From Gammaproteobacteria bacterium (GTDB lineage Bacteria; Pseudomonadota; Gammaproteobacteria; J113), in the NCBI GenBank assembly GCA_003694425.1, contig RFJX01000297.1, positions 1 through 14,627 on the forward strand: DNA of 14,627 bases. The letters are read 5' to 3'. Below are positions 6,618 through 13,810 of this stretch, piece by piece (the stretch's first letter is position 1; every line of letters starts with the position of its first letter). The translations under genes and the position numbers were made by a program. The notes under the pieces were generated by a model. That model searched no databases and had not been told where the DNA came from. It saw only the letters and a program-made list of their open reading frames with translations.

Positions 6618-7811
6618 TCAGGGCGCGCTCTCCTCCGTCCCGCAGACCCGGTTGCGGCCCGAATCCTTGGCCCGGTAGAGGGCCTCGTCGGCGGAGGCCA
6701 CCAGGGCCTCTGCGGGGGAGCCTGGCTGCGGCAGGGCCGCCGCCACCCCGATGCTCAGGGTCACCACTCCGGCGGGGCTGCCCAGATGCGGGATCGCCGC
6801 CTGTTCGACCGCCCTGCGCAGCCGTTCGGCCACCTCGCGGGCCCCGCCTGCCGGCGTCTCCGGGAGCAGGGCGACGAATTCCTCCCCGCCGTAGCGGGCG
6901 ATCAGGTCTCCCGGCCGGTAGAGACCCCGGCGCAGGATGCGGGCGACCTGGCGCAGGCATTCGTCGCCGGCCGGATGACCGTAGCGATCGTTGTAGCCCT
7001 TGAAGTGATCGATGTCGATCATCAGACAGCCGAGGGCGTGCTGCCTCCGCTGGGCCCGTTGCCATTCGATCGCCAGCAGGCGAACGAAGCGGCGGCGGTT
7101 GGGCAGGCCGGTGAGCTCATCGGTGTCGGCCAGGGTCTGCAGCTGGTCGCGGGCCTCGGCAAGGGTCCGGTTGGCCTCCTCGAGCTGCCTGGCCAGCCTC
7201 TCCTTCTCCAGGCGCAGGCGCATCCCGTCGATCAGCCTGGCCGAGGCGCTGTGGTGGGTGAGCGCCATCATGGCCATGAAGAGCAGCATCACCAGGGCGG
7301 TGTAGTGGGACAGGGGAGCCTCCTCGACCAGCAGGGAGAGGGTCGGAGGCAGCAGCAGGACTCCCATGTAGAGTAGGAAAGACGGGGTATGGACGAGCAT
7401 CGAGGAGAAGGCTCCGGCGGTGAGGCCGCCGAGCATGAGGAGGTAGAAGAGGCGATATCCCGCGGGCGCGTCGGCGGCCAGGACGAGGTAACCCGCGCTC
7501 CAGATACCGGCGTTGAGGGCCGCGAGCAGCAGGTAACCGCGTATCTCCGCAATGGTGCTTGAAGACGTCTGTCCGCGCCCACGGGCGATGCGGATCCGGG
7601 CGATCCTGACCACGGTGCACAGGACCATCGCCCCGAGCCAGGCGGCGAGCGTCGTTCGGGGAGCCAGATGCCAGAAGGCCGCGGTGATGATCAGGGCGTT
7701 GATCACATTGAAGGGGATGGCGCGCAGGCCGCTTTCCAGGAGATGGCGAAGCCTCTCGCGGCCGATGTCGGCTTCGAAGGCATCCCCCGGCGGACGGTTC
7801 TCGTCCACCAT
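6618..7811 (-). CDS. Membrane-bound diguanylate cyclase (GGDEF domain)
   Basis: From the ATG at 7811 the product has 397 residues. The N-terminal half carries about six hydrophobic helices (roughly 34-49, 55-72, 92-113, 122-140, 145-163, 168-186) with short loops, which probably form an integral-membrane input domain that I cannot name. A charged coiled-coil linker (197-228) leads to a GGDEF domain starting at ADTDELTGLPNRRRF. The active-site loop is GGEEF (308-312), and the inhibitory I-site RPGD lies exactly five residues before it, so an active, product-inhibited cyclase making c-di-GMP from two GTP is expected. The start is uncertain: ATGs at 7874, 7919 and 8021 are in frame, none has a good ribosome binding site, and the extra N-terminal sequence looks non-conserved. 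It is divergent from the lipoprotein gene. Confidence 0.9.
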   Translation of the reverse strand: MVDENRPPGDAFEADIGRERLRHLLESGLRAIPFNVINALIITAAFWHLAPRTTLAAWLGAMVLCTVVRIARIRIARGRGQTSSSTIAEIRGYLLLAALNAGIWSAGYLVLAADAPAGYRLFYLLMLGGLTAGAFSSMLVHTPSFLLYMGVLLLPPTLSLLVEEAPLSHYTALVMLLFMAMMALTHHSASARLIDGMRLRLEKERLARQLEEANRTLAEARDQLQTLADTDELTGLPNRRRFVRLLAIEWQRAQRRQHALGCLMIDIDHFKGYNDRYGHPAGDECLRQVARILRRGLYRPGDLIARYGGEEFVALLPETPAGGAREVAERLRRAVEQAAIPHLGSPAGVVTLSIGVAAALPQPGSPAEALVASADEALYRAKDSGRNRVCGTEESAP

Positions 7812-8067
7812 TTCACTCTGCCCGCCCCGCTGGCTGAAAAACGGGGATCGCTGACGTGACTCCGGCTCCCTCATGGCAAGGAAGTTATCGACCGGTACGC
7901 ATGAAGACTTGAATGCCATGGGCGACACGCCGTCAGCCCCGCCTGCTGACGCCAGCCGCGTCGTTCTGGCAGGCCCGGACGGGCAACCATAACTCACCGC
8001 TGCGGGGGGAGCTGCGCGCATCGTGCCGGAACCCCGGTCTTTCCCACCTCCTGTGGAGATGCGGATA

Positions 8068-8076
8068 TGTTATAAT
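8068..8076 (+). promoter_or_regulatory. Extended -10 promoter of the OmpA-like lipoprotein gene
   Basis: TGTTATAAT at 8068-8076 is a perfect TGn-TATAAT extended -10 element, the only such match I saw in the window. No clear -35 stands 16-18 nt upstream, as is usual for extended -10 promoters. Transcription would start near 8083 and give a leader of about 77 nt. Confidence 0.7.
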
Positions 8077-8093
8077 CCTGCCTCGTCAGAATG

Positions 8094-8110
8094 GTGCGGG
8101 GACCTCGCAC
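8094..8110 (+). other. Stem-loop in the leader of the lipoprotein mRNA
   Basis: GTGCGGG (8094-8100) pairs with CTCGCAC (8104-8110), with one G-U pair and a 3-nt loop. It lies about 11 nt after the predicted transcription start and may stabilise the 5' end of the mRNA. Confidence 0.4.
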
Positions 8111-8145
8111 GCGCAAGGGCGCAGCGACAATCAACAAGGCATCTC

Positions 8146-8151
8146 AAGGAG
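8146..8151 (+). promoter_or_regulatory. Ribosome binding site that fixes the lipoprotein start
   Basis: AAGGAG stands 8 nt before the ATG at 8160. It selects this start over an upstream in-frame ATG at 8091, which would bury the lipoprotein signal 23 residues inside the protein. Confidence 0.85.
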
Positions 8152-8159
8152 AAACAGCC

Positions 8160-8669
8160 ATGAAAAGAAACACCAAGGGGATCGCATTTGCCTCACTGCT
8201 GATCCTGCTGCTGGCAGGCTGCAGCAGCGCCACCAAGAACCAGCCGCCGCCTCCGGCCGAAGAACCCGTGGCGATGCCGGAGCCGCAGACCTATGACTTC
8301 CCCGTACTGTCCAGCCAGCTGCCGCCGGACAGCTTCGTCCTCCAGGGGGTCCATTTCGACACCGACAGCGCGGAGCTCAAACCCGAATCCATCGCCATCC
8401 TGGACGAGGCGGCCGAGGCCATCAGGAGCCATCCGGACACCCGCTGGGTCGTGGCCGGCCATACCGACAGCCGGGATACCGACGAGCACAACATGAAGCT
8501 CTCCCAGGCAAGGGCCCAGGCGGTGTACGACTACCTGGTGTCCAGGGGGGTCTCTCCCTCCCAGCTGGAGGTACAGTACTTCGGCGAGGACATGCTCTAT
8601 GCCGAAGAGCGCAGCCCGGAGGCGATGGCCCTGAACCGCCGTGTCGAGATTGTCCGGGTCAAGGACTGA
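8160..8669 (+). CDS. OmpA-family peptidoglycan-associated outer-membrane lipoprotein
   Basis: The 169-residue precursor has a lipoprotein signal (MKRNTKG, then a hydrophobic stretch, LLAGC) with the lipidated Cys at 21. Ser at +2 argues for outer-membrane rather than inner-membrane retention. A short Pro-rich tether (28-48) leads to an OmpA C-terminal domain (about 58-167) with GVHFDTDSAELKPES, GHTDSRDTDEHNMKLSQARA (Asp103 and Arg118 are the expected diaminopimelate contacts) and NRRVEI near the end. It should link the outer membrane non-covalently to peptidoglycan, like Pal. It is not called pal because the Tol genes are absent. It has a strong promoter and ribosome binding site, and an intrinsic terminator follows 42 nt after its stop. 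It may be expressed as an abundant monocistronic message with occasional read-through. Confidence 0.92.
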   Translation: MKRNTKGIAFASLLILLLAGCSSATKNQPPPPAEEPVAMPEPQTYDFPVLSSQLPPDSFVLQGVHFDTDSAELKPESIAILDEAAEAIRSHPDTRWVVAGHTDSRDTDEHNMKLSQARAQAVYDYLVSRGVSPSQLEVQYFGEDMLYAEERSPEAMALNRRVEIVRVKD

Positions 8670-8684
8670 AATCCGCAAGACGAC

Positions 8685-8700
8685 CTGCCGTAGCCGGCAG
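8685..8700 (+). other. Small stem-loop between lipoprotein stop and terminator
   Basis: CTGCCG (8685-8690) pairs perfectly with CGGCAG (8695-8700) across a TAGC loop. It lacks a T-tract and lies 11 nt before the larger terminator hairpin. It could be a processing or stability element, or could compete in folding with flanking GGCC sequences. Confidence 0.4.
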
Positions 8701-8711
8701 TGGTCCGGCCT

Positions 8712-8750
8712 GAAAGGAGCGTCAGCAGCCATGCTGCTGGCGCTTTTTTT
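8712..8750 (+). terminator. Intrinsic terminator overlapping the start of the next gene
   Basis: The core stem is 11 bp: 8719-8729 pairs with 8733-8743 (one G-U pair), around a CAT loop. Seven Ts follow at 8744-8750 and can pair back to the AAAGGA at 8713-8718. By structure this is a canonical Rho-independent terminator for the lipoprotein gene. The left arm contains the AAAGGAG ribosome binding site, the loop contains the AT of the start codon, and the right arm plus T-tract are the first signal-peptide codons of the downstream gene. Confidence 0.85.
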
Positions 8751-9432
8751 CGCCCTCCCCGCAGCCTCGGAGGAACCCCTGAAGGGGCCGCTCGGCGCCC
8801 CGGCCGCCCCGGCCTACAGCATCGGAGAGGACGGCTCCGTCTCCCTGCGGATCTGCTTCAATTCCTCCTGTCGGCGGACCGAGTGGCTACGCTTCACGGC
8901 AGACGAGGTGGCGCAGGTCACCAGCCTGCTCGAGCTTTGTCCTTCCCCCGATCTCCGCTCACGCCTGCAACGCCTGCGCATCGCCGTCTGGCAGATGGAG
9001 CGACTGGCCGGGCTCCATGAGCCCCTGCTCGCCAACGACCGCGAGGTCAACGACCGGGACATCGCCCTCGACGGCCATACCGACTGTGTCGACAACGCGA
9101 CCAATACCACTACCTACCTGAGCATCCTGAAGGACCTGGGGAAACTGCCCGGCTGGAGGGTGGGAGAGCCGCGGGTGCGCGACCCGCTGGATTTCAACCA
9201 GGTACACTGGACCGCGATGGTGGTCGACGAGCAGACCGGAGCGGAGTGGAGCGTGGATTCATGGTTCCGGCCCAACGGACACCTCCCCTTCGTCCTGCCG
9301 CTTCGGGCCTGGAAGGAGGGGGCGCGGGGCTGGGCCCCGCCCTATGCGAGCCTGAATCCCTACCCCCGATACAGGGAGTTGCTCTGTCCGCGGGAGGGAT
9401 TGGCTGAGGGCCGGGTGTCCCTGTCGCGATGA
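8731..9432 (+). CDS. Secreted protein with predicted transglutaminase-like Cys-His-Asp triad
   Basis: From the ATG at 8731 the product has 233 residues with a signal sequence (MLLALFFALPAASEE, cleavage probably near 13). I do not know this gene by name. Three motifs fall in the order and spacing of the transglutaminase/cysteine-peptidase fold: DCVDNATNT with Cys119, VHWTAMVV with His159, and WSVDSWF with Asp176 in the next strand. Other cysteines (42, 47, 70, 219) could form disulfides. The signal n-region has no Lys or Arg, so initiation at an upstream GTG (8641) or TTG (8650) overlapping the lipoprotein gene is possible and would give a longer basic n-region. The stop overlaps the next start by 4 nt, so the two products probably work together. 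The enzymatic role is a prediction. Confidence 0.75.
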   Translation: MLLALFFALPAASEEPLKGPLGAPAAPAYSIGEDGSVSLRICFNSSCRRTEWLRFTADEVAQVTSLLELCPSPDLRSRLQRLRIAVWQMERLAGLHEPLLANDREVNDRDIALDGHTDCVDNATNTTTYLSILKDLGKLPGWRVGEPRVRDPLDFNQVHWTAMVVDEQTGAEWSVDSWFRPNGHLPFVLPLRAWKEGARGWAPPYASLNPYPRYRELLCPREGLAEGRVSLSR

Positions 9433-10865
9433 CCGGTTGGCTCCTGGCCGCACCCGACGACCGTGCGGGAACCTGCCGGATATTCCTGCGCCTGCTGGCC
9501 CTGATCTATCTCTGTGCCTTCGCCTCTCTCGCGGTCCAGATCGACGGCCTGGTCGGACCCGAGGGGATCCTTCCATACGGTGAGCTGCTGGAGGGCGCCT
9601 GGCGGCAGGAGGGGTGGAAGGCACTGTTGCTTCTGCCAGGGGTGTTCTGGATCGATGCCTCTGGCACGGTCCTGACCGCGACCGCCATCGCGGGTGCTCT
9701 CTGCTCGCTGGCATGGCTGCTTGGCCGCTTCGAACGCGCGGCCGCCGTGCTCTGCTTCGCGCTCTACCTGTCGCTGTTCCACGCCGGGCAGATCTTCCTC
9801 AGCTTCCAGTGGGACACCCTGCTGCTGGAGGCGGGCTTTCTGGCCATCTTCCTCACCTTCGGCGCCAGCAGGCTGCTTCTGCTGCTGTTCGAGTGGCTGC
9901 TGTTCCGCTTCCGCTTCATGTCGGGAGTGGCCAAGCTGGCCTCGGGTGACCCGTCCTGGCGCGACCTCTCGGTCCTGGACCACTATTTCGAGACCCAGCC
10001 GCTGCCGCACCTCGGCTCCTGGTACGCCCATCACCTGCCGCACTGGCTGCATTCCTTCGGCACCGGCTTCACCCTCTTCACCGAGCTGGTCGTGCCCTTC
10101 CTGATCTTCCTGCCCAGGCCCTGGCGCATCACCGCGGCGCTCATCACCATCTTCATGCAGCTGCTGATCCTGGCCACCAGCAACCACGCCTTCGTCAACC
10201 TGCTGGTGATCGTGCTGTGCCTGCTGCTGCTGGACGACCGGTTCCTGCGGCGCTGGTTGCGCTGGCTCCCCGCAAGGCCGGTCCCGGTCGCCTCCGGCCC
10301 CCTGCACGGCCTGCTGCTCTCCCTCTCCGGGTTGCTGATCGTGGTGGTCAGTATCTCTGCCTATGTCACCTTCGTCGGCGGGCCGGAGCCGCCCCGCCCG
10401 CTGGCGCGGACCATCCTCGTCGCCCAGAGCTGGGGGCTGGGCAACATCTATCACATCTTCCCGACCATGCAGACCACGCGCCAGGAGCTGGTGATTGAGG
10501 GGTCCAGCGACGGCAGGAACTGGCAGCCCTACGAGTTCCGCTACAAGCCGGGGGACCCGATGCGCCGGCCCGCCTTCGTGGTGCCCCATCACCCGCGCCT
10601 GGACTGGCTGATGTGGTTCGTGCCGACCCAGGACCCGCGCCAGCAGTACTGGTTCAACCGCTTCCTGGCCCGCCTGCGCACCGGCTCGCAGCCGGTCCTC
10701 GGCCTGCTGGAGCACAACCCCTTCCCCGACCGTCCTCCCCGCTTCCTGCGGGTGACGGCCTGGGACTACCGCTTCACCACGCCCGCCGAGCGGGCACGGA
10801 CGGGGGCGTGGTGGGTCCGGCACCGGCTGGGGAGGTTCCCCTACGTGCCGCCGCGGCGGCCCTGA
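9429..10865 (+). CDS. Lipase maturation factor (LMF1/LMF2) family membrane protein
   Basis: This 478-residue polytopic protein has hydrophobic helices at about 18-36, 64-74, 82-99, 104-116, 131-158, 214-228, 233-250, 254-268 and 293-314. Family signatures are FQWDTLLLEAGFLAIFL (127-143), RFRFMSGVAKLASGDPSWRD (160-179), HYFETQPLPHLGSWYAHHLP (185-204), the soluble-domain YEFRYKPGDP (368-377) and VVPHHPRLDWLMWF (384-397). Vertebrate LMF1 is needed for lipase folding in the ER; the function of bacterial members is unsettled, so a role in folding an exported enzyme is inference. The start codon overlaps the preceding stop as ATGA, which indicates translational coupling to the secreted triad protein. 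It converges on the 146-residue gene with a 24-nt gap and no clear terminator. Confidence 0.9.
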   Translation: MTGWLLAAPDDRAGTCRIFLRLLALIYLCAFASLAVQIDGLVGPEGILPYGELLEGAWRQEGWKALLLLPGVFWIDASGTVLTATAIAGALCSLAWLLGRFERAAAVLCFALYLSLFHAGQIFLSFQWDTLLLEAGFLAIFLTFGASRLLLLLFEWLLFRFRFMSGVAKLASGDPSWRDLSVLDHYFETQPLPHLGSWYAHHLPHWLHSFGTGFTLFTELVVPFLIFLPRPWRITAALITIFMQLLILATSNHAFVNLLVIVLCLLLLDDRFLRRWLRWLPARPVPVASGPLHGLLLSLSGLLIVVVSISAYVTFVGGPEPPRPLARTILVAQSWGLGNIYHIFPTMQTTRQELVIEGSSDGRNWQPYEFRYKPGDPMRRPAFVVPHHPRLDWLMWFVPTQDPRQQYWFNRFLARLRTGSQPVLGLLEHNPFPDRPPRFLRVTAWDYRFTTPAERARTGAWWVRHRLGRFPYVPPRRP

Positions 10866-10889
10866 CCGCCCCGTCCGTATCTTCCACGC

Positions 10890-11330
10890 CTAAAAGCCCA
10901 TGGCCATCAGGCTGAACAGCAGCGCCCTGGCCTTCTCCCGGTGACGGCCCGTCGCCGCCGGTTCCCGCAGGCCCGGCAGCTCGCCGTAGCTGACGACATA
11001 GTCGACCTGGGGCAGGCCGCTCTCGATGTGCAGGGAGCGGTCTGCCATGAGCTTCTCCAGGAGGCCGGGAGAAGGGCGGAAACGGACCCCGTCATGGAAT
11101 GAAGCGACCAGCCGCCTTCCCGTTTCCGGAGCGGGCCGGAAGGGGTCGGCCGGACGCCGGACGGGTGCCTGCATGCCGGCCGCCACCGGTTCCCCGGTCC
11201 ATGAGCCGATGGCCCCGGAGGAGAGCTCAAGAGCGGGTGGCGTCGGCGGGGCGGTGGTGCCGGAGAGGGTGCATTCCGCCATCACCGGCCGGGTCATCGC
11301 GATCAGCAGCAGGGGGAGTATCGTTCTCAT
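10890..11330 (-). CDS. Hypothetical small secreted protein
   Basis: I do not recognise this family. From the ATG at 11330 the product has 146 residues with a convincing signal peptide (MRTILPLLLIAMTRPVMA, then ECTLSG), cleavage expected after residue 18. Residues 25-75 are low-complexity and rich in Pro, Ala and Gly. The C-terminal half contains GRRLVASFHDGVRFRPSPGL (71-90) and a PQVDYVVSYGELPGL segment, and ends in a hydrophobic helix (ALLFSLMAMGF). The start is chosen because GGAG stands 9 nt upstream and the signal peptide begins there; the frame is open for 49 more codons of unconvincing sequence. It lies 174 nt after the 135-residue gene and may have its own promoter. Coding status is supported by the ribosome binding site and signal peptide only. 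Confidence 0.65.
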   Translation of the reverse strand: MRTILPLLLIAMTRPVMAECTLSGTTAPPTPPALELSSGAIGSWTGEPVAAGMQAPVRRPADPFRPAPETGRRLVASFHDGVRFRPSPGLLEKLMADRSLHIESGLPQVDYVVSYGELPGLREPAATGRHREKARALLFSLMAMGF

Positions 11331-11364
11331 GGTTCTGTTCTCCATCACTGGTTGCCCGATGATG

Positions 11365-11394
11365 GAAATAGCCGGTGAGGGCGTGATCCGCCAA
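11365..11394 (-). promoter_or_regulatory. Weak candidate promoter for the 146-residue secreted protein
   Basis: On the minus strand TTGGCG (11394-11389) is followed after 18 nt by TATTTC (11370-11365). Both boxes match consensus at about four of six positions. The rest of the 11331-11504 gap shows only a short GTGAC/GTCAC hairpin (11463-11476) followed on the minus strand by GGCCGTTTT, too weak to call a terminator. Confidence 0.25.
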
Positions 11395-11504
11395 TCCCGT
11401 GACGCCGATTTGCGAACGGTTTCACGAAGCCGGAGGCGGAGATGCGGAGAACGGAAAACGGCCGTGACGGAGGTCACAAAACCGCGGTCGCCCCTGTCCT
11501 GCGA

Positions 11505-11912
11505 TCAGGGCGGCCGGTAGCTGCAGTAGAGGCTGGCCTCGTCGGTGTCGAAGTTGTAGTGGGCGGTGAGCAGGTGTCCGCTGGCGAAGGCGATGCGGAG
11601 CTCGCCGCGGCTGCCGACCATGCGCTGGCCCACCTCGACGATGTACTTGCCTTCCAGGTGATACTGCCTGCCGACATCGACCACCGGATAGTGGCAGTCC
11701 CCGTCACCATATTCCTCCCGGGCCCGCGCCTCGTCGCAGGGCTCCAGCCTCCAGAGACGCTGCTCCCGGTCGGGGACGAAGACGTGCCACTCGCCTTCGC
11801 GGGTGGCGACGTACAGGGCCACCACCTCGGCCATGCATTCGCCCATGAGCCAGCGCTCACGGGCGAGGATGTGGGCCACGGTCCGGTCCTCGAGTTTCCT
11901 GATCGGTTCCAT
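11505..11912 (-). CDS. Hypothetical protein downstream of rtcB
   Basis: I cannot place this 135-residue soluble protein in a family. It has no signal peptide or membrane helix. An N-terminal helix (about 5-20) precedes alternating hydrophobic strands: MAEVVALYVAT, EWHVFVPD, YHLEGKYIVEVGQRMV, ELRIAFASGHLLTAHYNFD and SLYCSYRPP. These suggest a small beta-rich or alpha+beta fold. Cys at 26, 59, 73 and 130 and several His are scattered, and the CDEARAREEYGDGDC stretch is acidic. It has one of the best ribosome binding sites of the window (GGGAGGAGGG next to the ATG) and starts 13 nt after the rtcB stop, so it is almost certainly co-transcribed with archease and rtcB. A role linked to RNA repair is guilt by association only. 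Confidence 0.75.
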   Translation of the reverse strand: MEPIRKLEDRTVAHILARERWLMGECMAEVVALYVATREGEWHVFVPDREQRLWRLEPCDEARAREEYGDGDCHYPVVDVGRQYHLEGKYIVEVGQRMVGSRGELRIAFASGHLLTAHYNFDTDEASLYCSYRPP

Positions 11913-11925
11913 CCCTCCTCCCGCT

Positions 11926-13356
11926 TCAGCCCTTGATGCAGATCATCGGTTCCAGTCTGGCCACCTTGCGCGCCAGTCCCGCCCGGTGGGTCGCCTCGAC
12001 CACCGCGTCGACGTCCTTGTAGGCCCCCGGTGCCTCCTCGGCCACCCCGCGCATGGAGGGGCTGCGCACGAGGACGCCCCGGCCGGCCAGTTCGTCCACC
12101 AGCCTGCGCCCCTGCCAGCGCTTGCGCGCCTGGTGACGGCTCATGGCCCGCCCGGCCCCGTGGCAGGCCGAACTCAGCGCCAGCCCCTCGCCCTCCCGGG
12201 TCCCGGCCAGGACCCAGGAGGCGGTGCCCATGCTCCCGCCGATCAGGACCGGCTGGCCGGAACCCCGGAACGCGGCGGGCAGTTCCGGATGGCCGGGACC
12301 GAAGGCGCGGGTGGCCCCCTTGCGGTGGACGAAGAGGCGCCGCCTTCGCCCTCCGACCTCGTGGGTCTCCTCCTTGCAGGTGTTGTGGGAGACGTCGTAG
12401 AGCAGCTCCATGGAGGCCTCCGGGAGCAGCCGCCCGAACACCTCCCGGGTGAGGTGGGTGAGGATCTGCCGGTTGGCCAGGGCGCAGTTGATCCCGGCCC
12501 GCATGGCGCCGAGATAGGCCCGGCCGATGTCAGACTCCAGCGGGGCGCAGGCGAGTTCCCGGTCTGGCAGTTCGATCCCGTGCTGGCGGGCCGCCAGCGC
12601 CATCTCCCGCAGGAACTCGGTGCCGATCTGGTGGCCCAGGCCGCGAGACCCACAGTGAATGCTCACTACCACGTCGCCCTCCCGCAGACCCCAGGCCGTG
12701 GCGGTACCGGGGTCGTGGATCCCGGCGACTGCCTGGACCTCGAGGTAGTGGTTGCCGGAGCCCAGGGTCCCCATCTCGTCGCGCTGGCGGTGACGTGCCC
12801 GGGGGGAGACCTGTTCCGGATCGGCACCGGACATGCAGCCATGCTCCTCGATCCGTTCCAGGTCCTCCGGCCGGCCGTAGCCCTGTTCCAGGGCCCAGCG
12901 GGCGCCGCCGGCGAGCATGGCGGTCATCTCGTCCTCGTCGAGGCGGATCAGGCCGGTGCTGCCCACCCCGGCGGGGATGGCCCGGAACAGCGCCTCGGCC
13001 AGGCGCTCGCGGATCGCCTCCACGCGCTGGCGGGGAAGGCCGGTGAGCAGGGTCCGCACGCCGCAGGAGATGTCGAAGCCGACCCCGCCGGCGGAGATCA
13101 CACCGCCCTCCTCGGGGGCGAAGGCCGCGACCCCGCCGATGGGAAAGCCGTATCCCCAGTGAGCATCGGGCATGGTCCAGGCGGCCCCCACGATGCCGGG
13201 CAGCGTGGCGACATTGCAGATCTGCTCGCGCACCTTGTCGTCCATCTCCCGCAGCAGGGCGGAATCCCCGTAGAGGATGGCCGGCACGCGCATCGCCCCG
13301 CGTGGCGGGATGCGCCATGCGGTCCCGGAAAGCGGTTCCAGACCCTTCAGGTCCAT
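11926..13356 (-). CDS. rtcB: RNA-splicing ligase RtcB (3'-phosphate/5'-OH ligase)
   Basis: This 476-residue GTP- and Mn-dependent ligase joins 2',3'-cyclic phosphate or 3'-phosphate RNA ends to 5'-OH ends. All catalytic positions are visible and nearly share the archaeal numbering: GFDISCGVR with Asp95 and Cys98, GSGNHYLEV with His203, SIHCGSRGLGHQ with His234, VSHNTCKEE with His324, and SSACHGAGRAMSR with His399, the histidine that becomes guanylylated. MPDAHWGYGFPIGGVAA (62-78) and the final ICIKG are also typical. The start has GGAGG 10 nt upstream. It follows archease by 16 nt. No rtcA and no rtcR-type sigma54 activator is nearby, so this is not the E. coli rtcBA layout. RNA healing after stress or toxin cleavage is the likely role. 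Confidence 0.97.
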   Translation of the reverse strand: MDLKGLEPLSGTAWRIPPRGAMRVPAILYGDSALLREMDDKVREQICNVATLPGIVGAAWTMPDAHWGYGFPIGGVAAFAPEEGGVISAGGVGFDISCGVRTLLTGLPRQRVEAIRERLAEALFRAIPAGVGSTGLIRLDEDEMTAMLAGGARWALEQGYGRPEDLERIEEHGCMSGADPEQVSPRARHRQRDEMGTLGSGNHYLEVQAVAGIHDPGTATAWGLREGDVVVSIHCGSRGLGHQIGTEFLREMALAARQHGIELPDRELACAPLESDIGRAYLGAMRAGINCALANRQILTHLTREVFGRLLPEASMELLYDVSHNTCKEETHEVGGRRRRLFVHRKGATRAFGPGHPELPAAFRGSGQPVLIGGSMGTASWVLAGTREGEGLALSSACHGAGRAMSRHQARKRWQGRRLVDELAGRGVLVRSPSMRGVAEEAPGAYKDVDAVVEATHRAGLARKVARLEPMICIKG

Positions 13357-13372
13357 CGGGCATCGGCCTCCG

Positions 13373-13810
13373 TCATACGTCGACCACGCACTGGGCGACC
13401 CACTCGCCAGCGGGGCTCCGGGCCACCTTCAGTTCGGTGAAGGTGGCCCCCTTCACCTCCACGGCCGGCCGGTGGCGTCCGACATCGACCGGCTCGCCCC
13501 AGGCGGTGGCCCGCAGGGCATGGTCGTCGATGTGCACCTCGAAACGGCCGAAGAGCAGGTGGCGCGTAGCCATTTCATAGATGAGGGCATTGAGCCAGTC
13601 AAGCAAGAGGTATTCGGGATCGGGTGCCGCGCAGGAAATGGTGACCGGCTCCACGGGCCGCACCCGTGAGGGATCCGTGATCACCGCGGTGAGGGCCAGA
13701 GCGGCCTGCTCGAAGGCGGTCCCAAGGTCGGGCCCGATGCCGCGCACGCCGATGTCGGCCTGGTGGTGGAAGTGTTCCCAGCGGGCGGGCCCCTGTTTCC
13801 CCCGGCTCAT
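13373..13810 (-). CDS. Archease, RtcB activation cofactor
   Basis: The 145-residue product matches archease in length and motifs: [16 protein letters not shown] (11-26), [15 protein letters not shown] (66-80), a [14 protein letters not shown] strand region (96-109), [14 protein letters not shown] (116-129) and the terminal WVAQCVVDV with its conserved acidic residue. Archease speeds guanylylation of RtcB, allows multiple turnover and broadens nucleotide use. Its position directly upstream of rtcB agrees with that role. Its ATG overlaps the TGA of the RND permease gene (ATGA, 4 nt) and no strong Shine-Dalgarno precedes it, so its translation probably depends on ribosomes leaving the pump gene. 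That would tie RtcB activation to pump expression. Confidence 0.93.
   Translation of the reverse strand: MSRGKQGPARWEHFHHQADIGVRGIGPDLGTAFEQAALALTAVITDPSRVRPVEPVTISCAAPDPEYLLLDWLNALIYEMATRHLLFGRFEVHIDDHALRATAWGEPVDVGRHRPAVEVKGATFTELKVARSPAGEWVAQCVVDV

Larger units (their letters stand above)
7812..8159. other. Divergent intergenic region between the cyclase and lipoprotein genes
   Basis: This 348-nt gap holds the lipoprotein promoter and leader on the plus strand. Its left two thirds may partly encode an N-terminal extension of the cyclase if one of the upstream starts (7874, 7919 or 8021) is used. I found no convincing promoter for the cyclase; GATAAC at 7886-7891 on the minus strand has only a weak -35. 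Confidence 0.5.

Noticed and set aside
5691..7376. 561-residue plus-strand open frame opposite speE and the cyclase
   Set aside because: Its composition mirrors the antisense of speE and the GGDEF gene, it crosses the speE promoter region, and it shows no motif.
9360..10823. 487-residue minus-strand open frame opposite the LMF gene
   Set aside because: The Gln, Gly and Arg-rich sequence is typical of an antisense frame, while the plus strand encodes a clear LMF-family protein.
11419..11426. GTTTCACG, resembling half of a ParB parS site
   Set aside because: Only the left half matches the 16-bp palindrome TGTTTCACGTGAAACA; the right half is lost, so no parS is called.
11803..13440. 545-residue plus-strand open frame opposite rtcB
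   Set aside because: It is a shadow of rtcB, whose catalytic residues are all in place on the other strand.
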